Positions 34,852-44,481 of a DNA stretch of 64,000 bases are shown here, piece by piece. This DNA comes from Siphonodentalium dalli. Taxonomy: Eukaryota > Mollusca > Scaphopoda > Gadilida > Siphonodentaliidae. Position 1 is the stretch's first letter. Every line of letters begins with the position of its first letter. The stretch is from assembly GCA_032622095.1 (NCBI GenBank), contig CP136062.1, positions 198,901,887 through 198,965,886 on the forward strand, given 5' to 3'. A model generated the notes under the pieces. The model was not told where the DNA came from and searched no databases. It worked only from the letters and a program-made list of their open reading frames with translations. Both the position numbers and the translations under genes were made by a program.

Positions 34852-36305
34852 TTTAAATGACCTTTAAAGATGTTAGTCCAGCCGTGGTAGATTTTCGCCG
34901 CCGTCTGTGATGTCCAGTGGATGTTGTCATTCTCCACGTGAAAGTCGCGGGGGGGGGGGGGTATTGCCTGTATGACCTTGAGGTTCTGTGTCTGACGAGC
35001 TTGGCTGTTAATGGCACGCAGAACTTCCTGGTCCCTAGAATCTAAACTGAATGAGATATTTATTTCCTGAAAATGAAGTGTCGCATTAGGAAAAACTTTT
35101 CGGAAATTACAAACCATGTTAGTTACCCTGCTTTTAGCTGTGGTGCCTGCTGTTTTGCCTTTGTCGTTGTCTGTCTTCCAGTCCTCTCTGTTGTTGATGC
35201 CAATGTTGATGATGACGTGTCGAGGTGTCTTTTCTGGCTTCGATTTCAGTTTGTGGGCCATGTTGCAGAAATGACCTAAATTGCCACCTGGGTAAGAAGC
35301 AATACAAACATTTTTGGGAGGATCGACATCGATCCGGGACACATTAGAAGAGCCTAAAATAACAACAGGGTTTTTTATCTGTTTAGGGAAGGACCAATCC
35401 TTCTTAGGGCCAGGTTGACGAAATTTATAAAATTTGGATACCTTAGGTGATGTTGATAATACCTCGGCATACGATGGTGATGATGTTGAAATCGCTGGCG
35501 ATGTCATCGAAGCAATGGAACCAACAGGCGAAGGATGGCTGGAAGAGATGTGCTTTGGTGGTGTTGTTTTCTTGGCTGGTGAATTTTGAAGTGATGTATT
35601 TGGTGGAGTGGATATGCGTGACGTCCGTGGTTTTGGTGCAGGTCGCTGTGGCTGTGGTGTGGCTTTGGCGCGTTTTGGTGTGGATCTCACAGACGACGAC
35701 GTTGTCTGATCCCTGGCTGGACTATCCTGAAATTGAAGCTGGCGAGCGATTAGTGGGGGAGGGGAGGGTGACCGACCACGTTTGTTTGTATGAGTTTGGA
35801 CGCCAACTCGTGTACCTATCGAGGACTGAAGATTACCACAGATGTTCAAGAACTTTGATTTTGTCTCATTAGTTAATTTGGTGCCAAAATTCTTCAGTCC
35901 CCATTTTAATGCCGTGTCACGTGCTCGGTCGAAGTCAGGGGTTTTAGAAGAAAGAGCCGAAAGAACCTTGACTTCAATTTCTGATTCCGTTTTCCGATAA
36001 TACTTGACCAAAGTTTTCATGGAGTTTAAACCCCACTCAAAAGCGTCCGCTTTAAGCGAATTGAAGACATCCTCACAGGGGAGCACTGGTCGGAATGTCT
36101 TCTTTCGCCCTGACTCTACGATGGCCGAAAAGCCTTTCGGAAGGACCTTCTTCTCCAAACGGTCCTGTAAAAAATTAATATGGTGCCAAAGTTGTAGAAT
36201 TTTGTATAGCAACTTTACTAGATTTGAATGGTCTAAATAAGCCTGGTCTTTTTGCCGCTCTGGGCGGTTAGTTTTTCCACGTTTAGGTTGTTTTGGTTGA
36301 GTCAT
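34848..36305 (-). CDS. PLE ORF1 with SGNH/GDSL-hydrolase-like domain
   Basis: 485 aa starting at ATG 36303-36305. The N-terminal ~165 residues are basic and helical. Residues 170-290 are low-complexity S/P/T/K, a probable disordered linker. Residues 312-475 look like an SGNH hydrolase: GSSN (318-321, block I), YPGGNLGH (338-345, block II Gly), NIGINN (367-372, block III Asn), and DNIHW (460-464, block V Asp-x-x-His). Esterase-like ORF1 proteins are known in CR1-type LINEs, and GDSL genes have been reported with some rotifer PLE composites; the role may be nucleic-acid or membrane-associated and is not settled. The ORF is undamaged over 1458 bp. It ends with CAT-TTA-AAC-TAA, and the RT frame overlaps this end. 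No CCHC finger seen. Confidence 0.75.
   Translation of the reverse strand: MTQPKQPKRGKTNRPERQKDQAYLDHSNLVKLLYKILQLWHHINFLQDRLEKKVLPKGFSAIVESGRKKTFRPVLPCEDVFNSLKADAFEWGLNSMKTLVKYYRKTESEIEVKVLSALSSKTPDFDRARDTALKWGLKNFGTKLTNETKSKFLNICGNLQSSIGTRVGVQTHTNKRGRSPSPPPLIARQLQFQDSPARDQTTSSSVRSTPKRAKATPQPQRPAPKPRTSRISTPPNTSLQNSPAKKTTPPKHISSSHPSPVGSIASMTSPAISTSSPSYAEVLSTSPKVSKFYKFRQPGPKKDWSFPKQIKNPVVILGSSNVSRIDVDPPKNVCIASYPGGNLGHFCNMAHKLKSKPEKTPRHVIINIGINNREDWKTDNDKGKTAGTTAKSRVTNMVCNFRKVFPNATLHFQEINISFSLDSRDQEVLRAINSQARQTQNLKVIQAIPPPPRDFHVENDNIHWTSQTAAKIYHGWTNIFKGHLN
34851..34857 (-). promoter_or_regulatory. Candidate -1 frameshift site (T TTA AAC) joining ORF1 and ORF2
   Basis: The heptamer T-TTA-AAC sits in register with the ORF1 frame directly before its TAA stop. 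Slipping by -1 gives TTT-AAA-CTA-ATT, which is exactly the ORF2 frame and stays open for the next 53 codons up to the RT blocks. ORF2 lacks an upstream ATG. A weak hairpin (TCTCG-GCAC-CGAGA) lies about 45 nt downstream, further than the usual 5-9 nt spacer. Confidence 0.55.
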
Positions 36306-36783
36306 TTTGATCCAGGACTTGAATTTTGGCTGTGAATAAAGGTAATGATTAGTAACATATAATACACAAAGAACGGAACGCGAAGATATAAAATAAAAAA
36401 TAAAAAAGTACTTAGGAGCGCACTGTCAAGTTGCCTCAACGTTTCGGTAGAATTACCTTCTTCAGGAAGCAAGCTAGGTTCGAATGTTTAGGTTTTTCCG
36501 TGGATCTTATATACCCGTGTGAGATAAGCTCACATTGTGCTTCAGGGTTTCGAGAGACGTGTCAACAGCTATGTTCGTGTGTAAAGCACACAGTGAAACA
36601 ATGCTTACAAAATGTTTGGCGCCGACACGAGGCTCATGTTTCCTCAAGATCGCGCGTTCTTAATGGGTTGTGTAATGGCTACCGGAAGCCCCTAATCCAA
36701 ATCCTAGTGACAGCGCGCAATTAGACAGTAATACATATGTGTTAAGTAAATAGAAACAAATCATATCCCTGGCACAGGCGTAA
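36306..36783 (-). other. PLE 5' leader
   Basis: Non-coding leader between the upstream pLTR and ORF1. The + strand ORF over 36431-36724 is a shadow. Contains the hammerhead-like core described separately. Confidence 0.6.
36424..36480 (-). ncRNA. Hammerhead-ribozyme-like core in the PLE leader
   Basis: On the - strand the sequence reads CTGAAGA, then AGGTAATTCTACC, then GAAAC and a GTTG-AGG-CAAC stem. CTGANGA-stemII-GAAA is the hammerhead core, known from PLE pLTRs. The position after stem III does not give a proper NUH cleavage triplet, and stem I is unclear, so this copy is probably degenerate. Confidence 0.35.
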
Positions 36784-36977
36784 TATATATTTGGAAAGTG
36801 TGGAGGGCGCTGGCACAGGTCGGTTATCCGATTTCTTATGTAATTATTTCTATGGAACTATATAGCTAAATTTTGTTAGGTTGTGTCGGAAATTGACATA
36901 AAACATTGTGTTGAGCACAAACAAAGGATAATGATGTTGAAATTGCTAAAAAGCTAATTGAACTGCGTGTTAATCAA
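36784..36977 (-). repeat. PLE pseudo-LTR at the 5' end
   Basis: Direct repeat of 32299-32489, with an extra ATATA-type insertion after GGAACT and AAACATTG in place of AAATATTG. Confidence 0.85.
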
Positions 36978-37117
36978 TACCCCACCCTATCGAGCACGTA
37001 CCCACCCTATCCGGGTTACACTGTATGCGTGTGTGCACTGCTTTCTTGAATCAATGATCAAAGTACACCAACACAGGGGCCGATAAATTGAGAAATGAAA
37101 TAAGCCCTACTGATTAA

Positions 37118-37155
<38 letters not shown>
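36978..37155. repeat. PLE right flank with direct repeat and (AT)n
   Basis: A ~110-bp stretch with twofold CACCCTATC is followed at 37088 by the direct repeat of 32217, and (AT)n to about 37155. Confidence 0.65.
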
Positions 37156-37157
<2 letters not shown>

Positions 37158-38190
37158 TAGAAGGTGACCCGACTTCGTCCGGGCTTTGACATTGAATTGA
37201 CCATTTTATGGTCAAGGTCAGGTGGGGTCACGATTTGACCCGTCCAAAACACTCCCTGGAAACAATTACCACTATGGTCCACTAAGTATCAAATTTTGTC
37301 AAAATCCGTCTGGCACACATTTTCCAACACCAACACCCCAAAAATGGTGGAAATTGGGCAAGCGGATACCGGGAAATCGGCCCAGCGGATACCCTATGTA
37401 TCAAATTTCGTCCGTATAAATCCGCCAGTTTTACCCGATTTGATTTCCACTAAAGTATGTAAACGCGCCTCATATACACACGCTCATTAATTATCAAGCT
37501 TCAACGTAAAGATAAATTAGCATTGTGTGGTAAATTTTAACTAATTATTTTCTCGCAGTCAAAGTTGAACAATTTCGATGTTGTTGACATTGACGGCTTG
37601 GGGCCACCGGTAGATTCCATTTCGCAACAACGAAGTATCATTTCAGCTAAATGGATTCTTGAATGAGATTCCAGACCCGCGGGGTAAATGTAAACAGCTT
37701 GAGCCTATGCGTGGTGTGAATATACAAAAAATAAATCTATCGACAATAGACCTAAGAATATTAGCTGTAACAAAATTTATATATCAGAAATTGTAATAAA
37801 TGATATATTTTGGGATAGATGCACGATTTTTAATAGCCTGCAAATTGACAATATATATTGTAAATGTTATAATTTTGGGAAAAATACACGATGCGTAATT
37901 GCATGCCTGCAAATTGCTAACGTTCGTCGACGTATGAATATAGAGTTATCCTCCCTGCATCGCAGTGCTAAATCCGGCGTGATAGCACTGCGGATCCCGA
38001 GATATGAGTTTTGAAGGTCAAGGTGACGTCGCACGGGCAAATCAATAGGCCTATGTTAACCCCCGGCCGAAAATACCCCCACGTACCAAGTTTCATCGAA
38101 ATCGGGCCGGTCGTTTTCGAGTTCATCGATTACACACACACACACACAGACAGATACACACACACACACACAGATCTTTCAAAATATATA
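37156..38190. repeat. ~1-kb dispersed repeat ending in (CA)n
   Basis: Opens with ACTAGAAGGTGACCCGACTTCGTCCGGGC, a form common at the ends of invertebrate repeats. It closes with AAGTTTCATCGAAATCGGGCC, then (CA)n with CAGACAGATA at 38131-38173 and an AT tract. Non-coding; class not determined. Confidence 0.45.
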
Positions 38191-38192
38191 AT

Positions 38193-38226
<34 letters not shown>

Positions 38227-38239
38227 ACATGTTAGAACA

Positions 38240-38317
38240 GAGACGTGGCTAGAGAGTCTCCGTTGGGGTGCCCAACTTGGAATGCCCAAAATGCACAGTG
38301 CACCCCCTGAACCAGAC
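38240..38317. repeat. Repeat family G fragment
   Basis: AGACGTGGCTAGAGAGTC and GGTGCCCAACTTGGAATGCCC match the family. It continues after the hAT-like MITE at 38784 (GTAATTTCCAAGTCC), so the MITE inserted into it. Confidence 0.5.
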
Positions 38318-38775
38318 CAAGCCTGATTTTAGTGTGCCTGTCATTTGCAGAATGAGGTCCTCAGAGGGTAATTTAGTGAGCTATCCCGTATCGTAGGTTA
38401 GCATCACCAAAATTCACCTTTTGGGGACCTCATTCTGCATGGCCAGCTATGGGCGACATAGACTCAGATTGAAGTTCCCAAATGGTGAATATTGTGATGT
38501 ACACCCATTGGGAACCTCGATTATTCAATGTGTTGTCTGCCAATTTGGGGATATAGAGAAACTAAACTATAAAAAAAAGAAATAGAATCTGTGTGAAGAA
38601 GTTTCTATAAAAAATTGATAATAAAGAAACTTTCCCGAGAAGATGAGGCCTAAGCAGAATGAGGTTCCCAGAGGGTGAATTTAGTGATGCTAGCCCGCTA
38701 TTCGGGATAGCGTAACTAAATTCACCCTCTGGAGACATCAATCTGCAAATGACAGACATGCTATAATCAGACTTG
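38318..38775. mobile_element. hAT-like MITE, long form
   Basis: CAAGCCTGATTTTAGTGTGCC at the left, inverse at the right, with perfect 8-bp target duplications AACCAGAC (38310-38317 and 38776-38783). Palindromic blocks at both ends around TATAGAGAAACTAAACTA and AAGAAGTTTCTATA. Confidence 0.88.
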
Positions 38776-38959
38776 AACCAGACCGTAATTTCCAAGTCCA
38801 GAAGATTTCAATTACACCACGTTGGGTTAAATTGTCCAACCAAACACCTGATTGATTGCTTATCAACAGAGCCAACAGTTAAGTTGGAACATACAATAAC
38901 ATATATTATTATACATTTTTTTAAGATAGTTTTATAAATATGCTCACCCTTTAAGAACC

Positions 38960-39446
38960 TTAAAGGTACTCAATCCGTAAAGAGGGTCCCCATCTCAACA
39001 GATTCCAACAACAACAATCCGATCAGAGGGTCCTATATTACTATTTCTTTGGCTTTGGGGGTAAAACATATTTGATTCGAGTCGAGGAACCCATCAAACA
39101 AAGCTCAGAGTTATTAGATATTGATTTTTGAACTTTGTTAATTGCTCGAGATGAGTACTAATAACTGCCGTCAATTTGGTAACCTGCTCGAGATTTTACG
39201 CCAAAACTCTATTCAAACAGACAAGGATGGATAACTCTATAATCAAGTGGTAATAATAACGAAATTTTGACTGTCTTCTGGGCCAGAAAGAATTCCCGAT
39301 AATGAAAAATAATAGATTTCTAAAATCGATATCTAACAAATCTGAGCTTTGATGGGTGACTTCCTCGACTCGAATCAAATATTTTTGACCCCCGAAGCCA
39401 TTGAAATAGTAATTGAGAGGAGTTTTATCGGATTGAGTACCTTTAA
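38960..39446. mobile_element. TTAA MITE T1 copy
   Basis: TTAAAGGTACTCAATCCG at the left, CGGATTGAGTACCTTTAA at the right, TTAA at both borders. Same family as 21664. Confidence 0.8.
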
Positions 39447-39614
39447 ATTTTCAATTAACTGTAAACAATTTAATTTATTTATGTTAGGGTTTTCCCAGTA
39501 ATATTTCGGGATGTGAATTTCGCGTAAATCTTGTAATGTTTGATATACGATCATAAAGTAATATTTGTCGCCAGGACTGTTTTCATATATAACAACTTAA
39601 ATATTGTCAATTAG

Positions 39615-40790
39615 TGGTTTCTTTTGTCTGCCTCAACTTGACGAAGTCAATGCTGGGCTATTGTTATGGGATGCCGTCCCTCCATGCACCCGTCTGTGCT
39701 CGTCCTCCCGCCGTCAACAATTTCCGTTGTAGCACACCCTACAGGTCACATCTCTAATCTGATTGTCAACAAACTTCATATGGATCTTCGGGGTTACCTC
39801 TAGATGAGAGCCATCGATTTGTTCCCAATTTTGTTAAAAACAGTAGCCATGTTGAATTTCAAATTTGAATTCATCGGCACACAATGCAGCCCGCAATTAT
39901 TGGAGAATTGTTTTGACAAATTACAGGCATGTTTAGGATCGCTTCTAGATGGGAGCTATCGAATTTGAACAATTTTCGATGAAAAACACGGCCGCCGGCA
40001 ACCATCTTGGATTTTACTCGTTGCATGACTCAATCCTTTGGTACACCGAACCCTACATACCACATCACTCATCCGATCACTACCTAACTCAATATGGATC
40101 TTCGGGGTGACCTCTTGATGTGATCTGTCACATTTGTCCGAATTTCGTTGAAAAACATGGCCGCTAGTGGCCATCTTTGATTTTACTCTTTGTATGACTA
40201 AATCCTTCGGCACACCCTAAAGGCCAGCTCCCTCATCCGATCATCACTAAACTTCATATGGATCACCATTGTGACCTCTAGATGGGAGCCATCAATTCTT
40301 GTTCCGAAAATCATTAAAAATCATGGCCATCAGCAGCCATTTTAGATTTCAAATTTGAATCCACCTACATGCACACCCTGCAGTCCGCACTTATTTAAAA
40401 TTTGAATCCTTTGGCACACCATACAGACCACATCCCTCATCTGATCATCTGCAAACTTCATGCGGATCTTCGGGGTGACCTCTAGATGGGAGCTTACCAT
40501 TATTCTAGAATTCTATTAAAACATATGGCTGCCAGGGGCCATCTTGGATTTCACTCTTCATTTGACTAACTCCTTTAGCACACACTTACAGGTCACAGCT
40601 CTCATCTGATCATCACCAAATGTCATATAGATCTTCGGGTGACCTTTAGATGGGAGCCATCAAATGTTCCCGAAATTCGTTGAAAAACATGACCACCAGT
40701 GGCCATCTTGGATTTTACTCTTTTTTTTCTTCTTTTTTTTACTAAATCCTCTCAAATTCCTTTGGCACCCCTTGCAGGACACCTCCAGAT
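39615..40790. mobile_element. Family A tandem-core element, ~6 monomers
   Basis: Left end has CCTCAACTTGACGAAGTCAATGC..GGCTATTG with CCGTCTGTGCTCGTCC, then six or so units of about 170 bp, each with GGCACACCCT, CATCCGATC, CATATGGATCTTCGG, GACCTCTAGATGGGAGC and CATGGCCGCC. The right end is blurred. ORFs on the - strand here are repeat-derived. Confidence 0.75.
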
Positions 40791-41289
40791 TCGAGCCTGG
40801 AACTGAAATGGTTATACTGCTTTACCACAAAGTTATTTTCAAAGGAAAAGCTGTCAACAACAAAAGATTGTAATCCATTTCAGCATTTTGTTCTCAATAA
40901 AAAAATCCATGAACCTCGCCACAATGTTGAGATTAAATTGCCTCCAGCTGAGTGCACGAACCAAGAATTGACGACGAGGAAGTCTCTAATATAACATCCC
41001 AGTAAAGTACACAGTAAACTGTACACACATATGTCACAGACAATTCAAACTGATCGCATGTGCTTAGGCAGGAAATTCCCAATAACGTTAATGGACACAA
41101 CATTACGTATATTGTTCCATTGGCAAGCATTGATCTTATTGAAAAGTGTATCAATTTCCGAGCTTTTTGATGACCATACGCGCTGTCAAAACAAATCACT
41201 CTTGATGACTAAACAGAATTCTGTGCTGGTGATTGACCTTGTAGCAAAGGTCAAATACAAGCTATTGGTGTCCCTGGAAAAGGTGGCAA
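40791..41289. other. Stretch with no supported gene
   Basis: Two overlapping ORFs on opposite strands, with no domain or splice evidence. Confidence 0.35.
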
Positions 41290-41430
41290 AAGTTATACCC
41301 TAGTTATACCTATACTGAAATAAGCTTGTCCGTCCATATGTCTGTCCTTCGCCCGAGCTTGTATATATTCCTTCATTTTTCAGTCAATTTTCTTGAAACT
41401 TGGCACATATATTTAATAATAAATGTTCTG
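41290..41430. repeat. Family D element fragment
   Basis: TTATACCTATACTGAAATAAGCTTGTCCGTCC, CTTCATTTTTCAGTCAATTTTCTTGAAACTTGGCAC match family D; truncated. Confidence 0.55.
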
Positions 41431-41778
41431 ATTTACAATAGATAGTTAGACAAATGAGATGGCAAATAAACTAAATAGCTACTCATTTTCATGGACTGTG
41501 TTATGTCTCTGTAATATATGGCACGCGATGAAGTGGAAGAATTCAGGCTGTCAAAGAAGTTGCGCTCATACTGTTTAATCAGTAGCGATTTTATGTTTCT
41601 TATCTCTGCTTTGCTCAACCCTGATTTGTTTGTCCACACATTTTCCATGTGAACGTCGCGCAGAATTCCTTCTAAAACACCCCCAATTCATCTTATTTTT
41701 CAGTTTTGTAATCGTTTCATTAATATTTCTAAGAAAAAGAAATATGTTCTTGGCTAGCTCCGATTCTTCATGTGACAC
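41431..41778 (-). pseudogene. LINE ORF2 C-terminal fragment
   Basis: The two overlapping - strand frames (41778-41575 and 41648-41433) give LSKAEIRNIKSLLIKQYERN then SRAIYYRDITQSMKMSSYL..LP. This resembles the region before the C-terminal Cys/His motif of RTE/CR1-like ORF2 proteins. Truncated on both sides and frameshifted. Confidence 0.4.
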
Positions 41779-41997
41779 TAAATTGTACCAGCGATTTGGC
41801 GTTTTTCCATTTCATTTCACAAAAGCAGGAAACTATTCGATTTTTGGCCGAAAAACCACTGGAAAAACTAATAAAATTATCAGAAAAATGCAACACATTT
41901 TGGCCTGAAATTTCCAACTATATCAAATTCTTTCAGGAATGAAATTTCCAACTTTTGAACTTTTTGGCCAAACTTGGGAGTAAAGATGCACTACAAC

Positions 41998-42012
41998 CCC
42001 CCCCCCCCCCCC
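41998..42012. repeat. Poly-C run
   Basis: About 14 C in a row; a site prone to assembly error. Confidence 0.9.
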
Positions 42013-42913
42013 GTCGCCTCGTTCCCACGAGCAAGTCGTCGTATTGCCAACTGGAATGTGACGAGTAAAATTGAGTTGTATTCATCTCAATCAAGAAAAT
42101 ACTTTCAAACTGCCTGCGCCTACTAGCTATAGTCTATACTGAAATATCAACGCAATACAAAAAATTTAAGGCGGTGCCCCCCGCATGCAGATGCTATGTT
42201 TGAAACGTGATTTTCACAATCTTACCCGCAACACCAACCAAACCTTAACCCTGCCCTTACACTAATTGTCCAACATGCATGCATGTATCCTATAATATTA
42301 TATAACAGCACACCAATATAATACATGTATCGACCATAACCTCGATAAACGTAACCTAAAAACAATCAAATTAATTCGGCCATCTTCATCATATAATCTG
42401 TCACCACATCCAGGGGTGATAGGAAGACAGTCAGCCATGACTATATCACCCCTAGCAATATACTGTATAGTCTATCAATATTATATTTATTTATAATTGT
42501 ACTGTCCATGTGTGTATATTGTAAATAAAAATTATCCTATCCTATCCTATCCTAACCTCATCCAAGCGAGGGCTCGTTAATTTACTATCTTTTTTGCGCG
42601 AAAAAAAAGAAAAAAAAAGAAGATAGTTTCAGAAGACAGATAGATCGCCACCACCTGTGCGTCTGCATTATATGGGCCTCATCACACAGAGCTCGATGTT
42701 TACTTGAGTGGATTATATTAATATGTAATGGTGGTTAGTTGACAGATGAGAATTAGATTCGCTTGGTGTACTGTAAGATTACCCGATTGACTGACTCGAG
42801 CTTGAAATAATTCCTTATCAATGAAGTCCCCGACATTAAACCCAGTGACTCCGATTCACACAAAAAGGATTAAATTCTCATCTTCAAAAATTGATTAATT
42901 TCCTGGATATAAT
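42013..42913. other. Stretch with no supported gene; (CCTAT)n
   Basis: Contains (TATCC)n at about 42534-42556 and a 16-bp hairpin around 42585-42628 (ACTATCTT...AAGATAGT). No gene seen. Confidence 0.4.
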
Positions 42914-43377
42914 CAACCCTGAGTTTAGTGTGCCTGCCAGCTGCAGAATGAGGTCCCCAGAGGGTGAATTTAGTGACGCTATCCTGCATAGCGGGCTATA
43001 GCATCACTAAATTCACCCTCTGGGGACCTCATTCTGCTTAGGCCTCATCTTCTCTGGAAAGCTTCTTTATTATAAAATTTCTATAGAAACTTCTTCACAT
43101 AGATTATAGTTCTTTTTTTTAGTTTAGTTTCTCTATATCCCCAAATTGGCAGACGACACATTGCATAATCGATGTTCACAATGGGTGTACTTCACAATAT
43201 TCACCATTTGGGAACTTCAATCTGAGTCTATGTCTCCCATAGCAGATGAGGCCTTGTAGAATAAGGTTCCCATATGGTGAATTTAGTGATGCTAGCCCGC
43301 TATGCGGGATATCGTCACTAAATTAACCCCCAAGGGACCTCATTCTGTAAATGACAGGCACACTAAACTCAGGTTTG
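42914..43377. mobile_element. hAT-like MITE, long form (opposite orientation)
   Basis: CAACCCTGAGTTTAGTGTGCC at the left, inverse CACTAAACTCAGGTTTG at the right. The centre is the reverse complement of the 38318 copy. I could not see a target duplication. Confidence 0.75.
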
Positions 43378-43689
43378 TTCCGGATCTGTCGACGACTGAA
43401 TTAATCTGGCGATGTTCTGTATGCCGACGCATCCCTATATACATTTCAGTGGATTGCACTGCTTGGAAGCGAATTAATACATTTTATTTTGTAAGGATGC
43501 GTGATAAAACTGTCAAAGCAAGGTAAGAGTGGGAAAACTATTTATGGTGTTTCAAAAAAGGTATCGAAAACTTAGTCATTTCCCGATTTTTAAATCAAAT
43601 GAAGATATACTGCATGTGTAAATAAAGTCAATCGTGGTTTTCTGATATCAGTTTGAAACAGACAGAGAAAAGCTCCGGTTGTCGAATTA

Positions 43690-43990
43690 ATATTGCAGAA
43701 GATGTTTGATCCGATTTGATACGAACTGTGGAATTTTGCGAACACTTTCTGAGCCAATTTTTCTTTCGCCAAGCGAATTGGATATTAAAAATAGATTAAT
43801 TATTATTACAATAATTACTTGTTTGTGATTTTGGAGTGAAATTTCAACGGAAGTGAATGGATATTCTATCCGCGTTGAGTTCGACTGTCGCATGCGAACG
43901 AGACTTTAATATGCTGGGTGAGTTTTTGCACATTTGTGAGATCATGTGTCTTTTATCACGTTTGAGATATCCTGGGTGTCTTTGTGTACG
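43690..43990. repeat. Degraded relative of the LINE-composite right end
   Basis: 43905-43990 holds three degraded tandem units ending in GAGATATCCTGGGTGTCTTTGTG, like 6231-6317. The inverse of 43780-43850 matches 6168-6215 (GAAATTTCACTCC...CACAAACAAGTAATTAT). The two parts are in opposite relative orientation compared with 6.2 kb. Confidence 0.4.
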
Positions 43991-44147
43991 ATACCAAGCG
44001 ACAATGGCCAACTTATAACAATTTCATCCAACTTATACATACAAAATTTCAATTTGAAGAACTATTTACGTCGCTACAAATTGTTTTAACAGTGGAACAC
44101 ATTTTTACTCAGATATTTGAGACAACAGCAAAGAAAGCAACTAAACG

Positions 44148-44481
44148 ATGAAGGGGCAATCAGACGAAACTATGGAAACAGCCTCCCTGAACGACGTTTT
44201 AACCTCAAAGGGAAATAATTTGTCGGAGGAGGAATCGTGGGCGTTATGCCGGGGGTTGTGTGAAGTTTTTGGGAAAACACAGGACCGTGCCAGCGTGAGG
44301 GTTCTCACACCAGACACCATCGCCTTCGATACACAGGACCGTGCCAGCGTGAGGGTTCTCACACCAGACACCATCGCCTTCGATACACAGGACCGTGCCA
44401 GCGTGAGGGTTCTCACACCAGACACCATCGCCTTCGATACAGCTGGGAACGTTTGTATTCTGGCTGGGATACCGATACCAG
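44148..44481 (+). CDS. KIND gene exon 1 with 3x 54-bp duplication
   Basis: Starts at ATG 44148, donor GTGGGT at 44482 (phase 1). Three identical 54-bp units (44277-44330, 44331-44384, 44385-44438) encode TQDRASVRVLTPDTIAFD. No frame is lost. Confidence 0.85.

Larger units (their letters stand above)
32299..36977 (-). mobile_element. Penelope-like retroelement (PLE), almost complete
   Basis: A 4.7-kb element on the - strand, with direct repeats (pseudo-LTRs) of about 190 bp at both ends (32299-32489 and 36784-36977), a ~480-bp leader with a hammerhead-like core, ORF1 (36305-34848) with an SGNH-hydrolase-like domain, and ORF2 with a PLE-type RT and a C-terminal GIY-YIG endonuclease. The two pLTRs are nearly identical: the right one has an extra ATATA-type insertion and a few changes. 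This indicates recent insertion. One base deletion disables the endonuclease. Outside the pLTRs, a longer direct repeat (32217 and 37088) flanks everything. Confidence 0.88.

Noticed and set aside
35073-35872. + strand ORFs of 68 and 141 aa
   Set aside because: Antisense shadows of the PLE ORF1 low-complexity linker.
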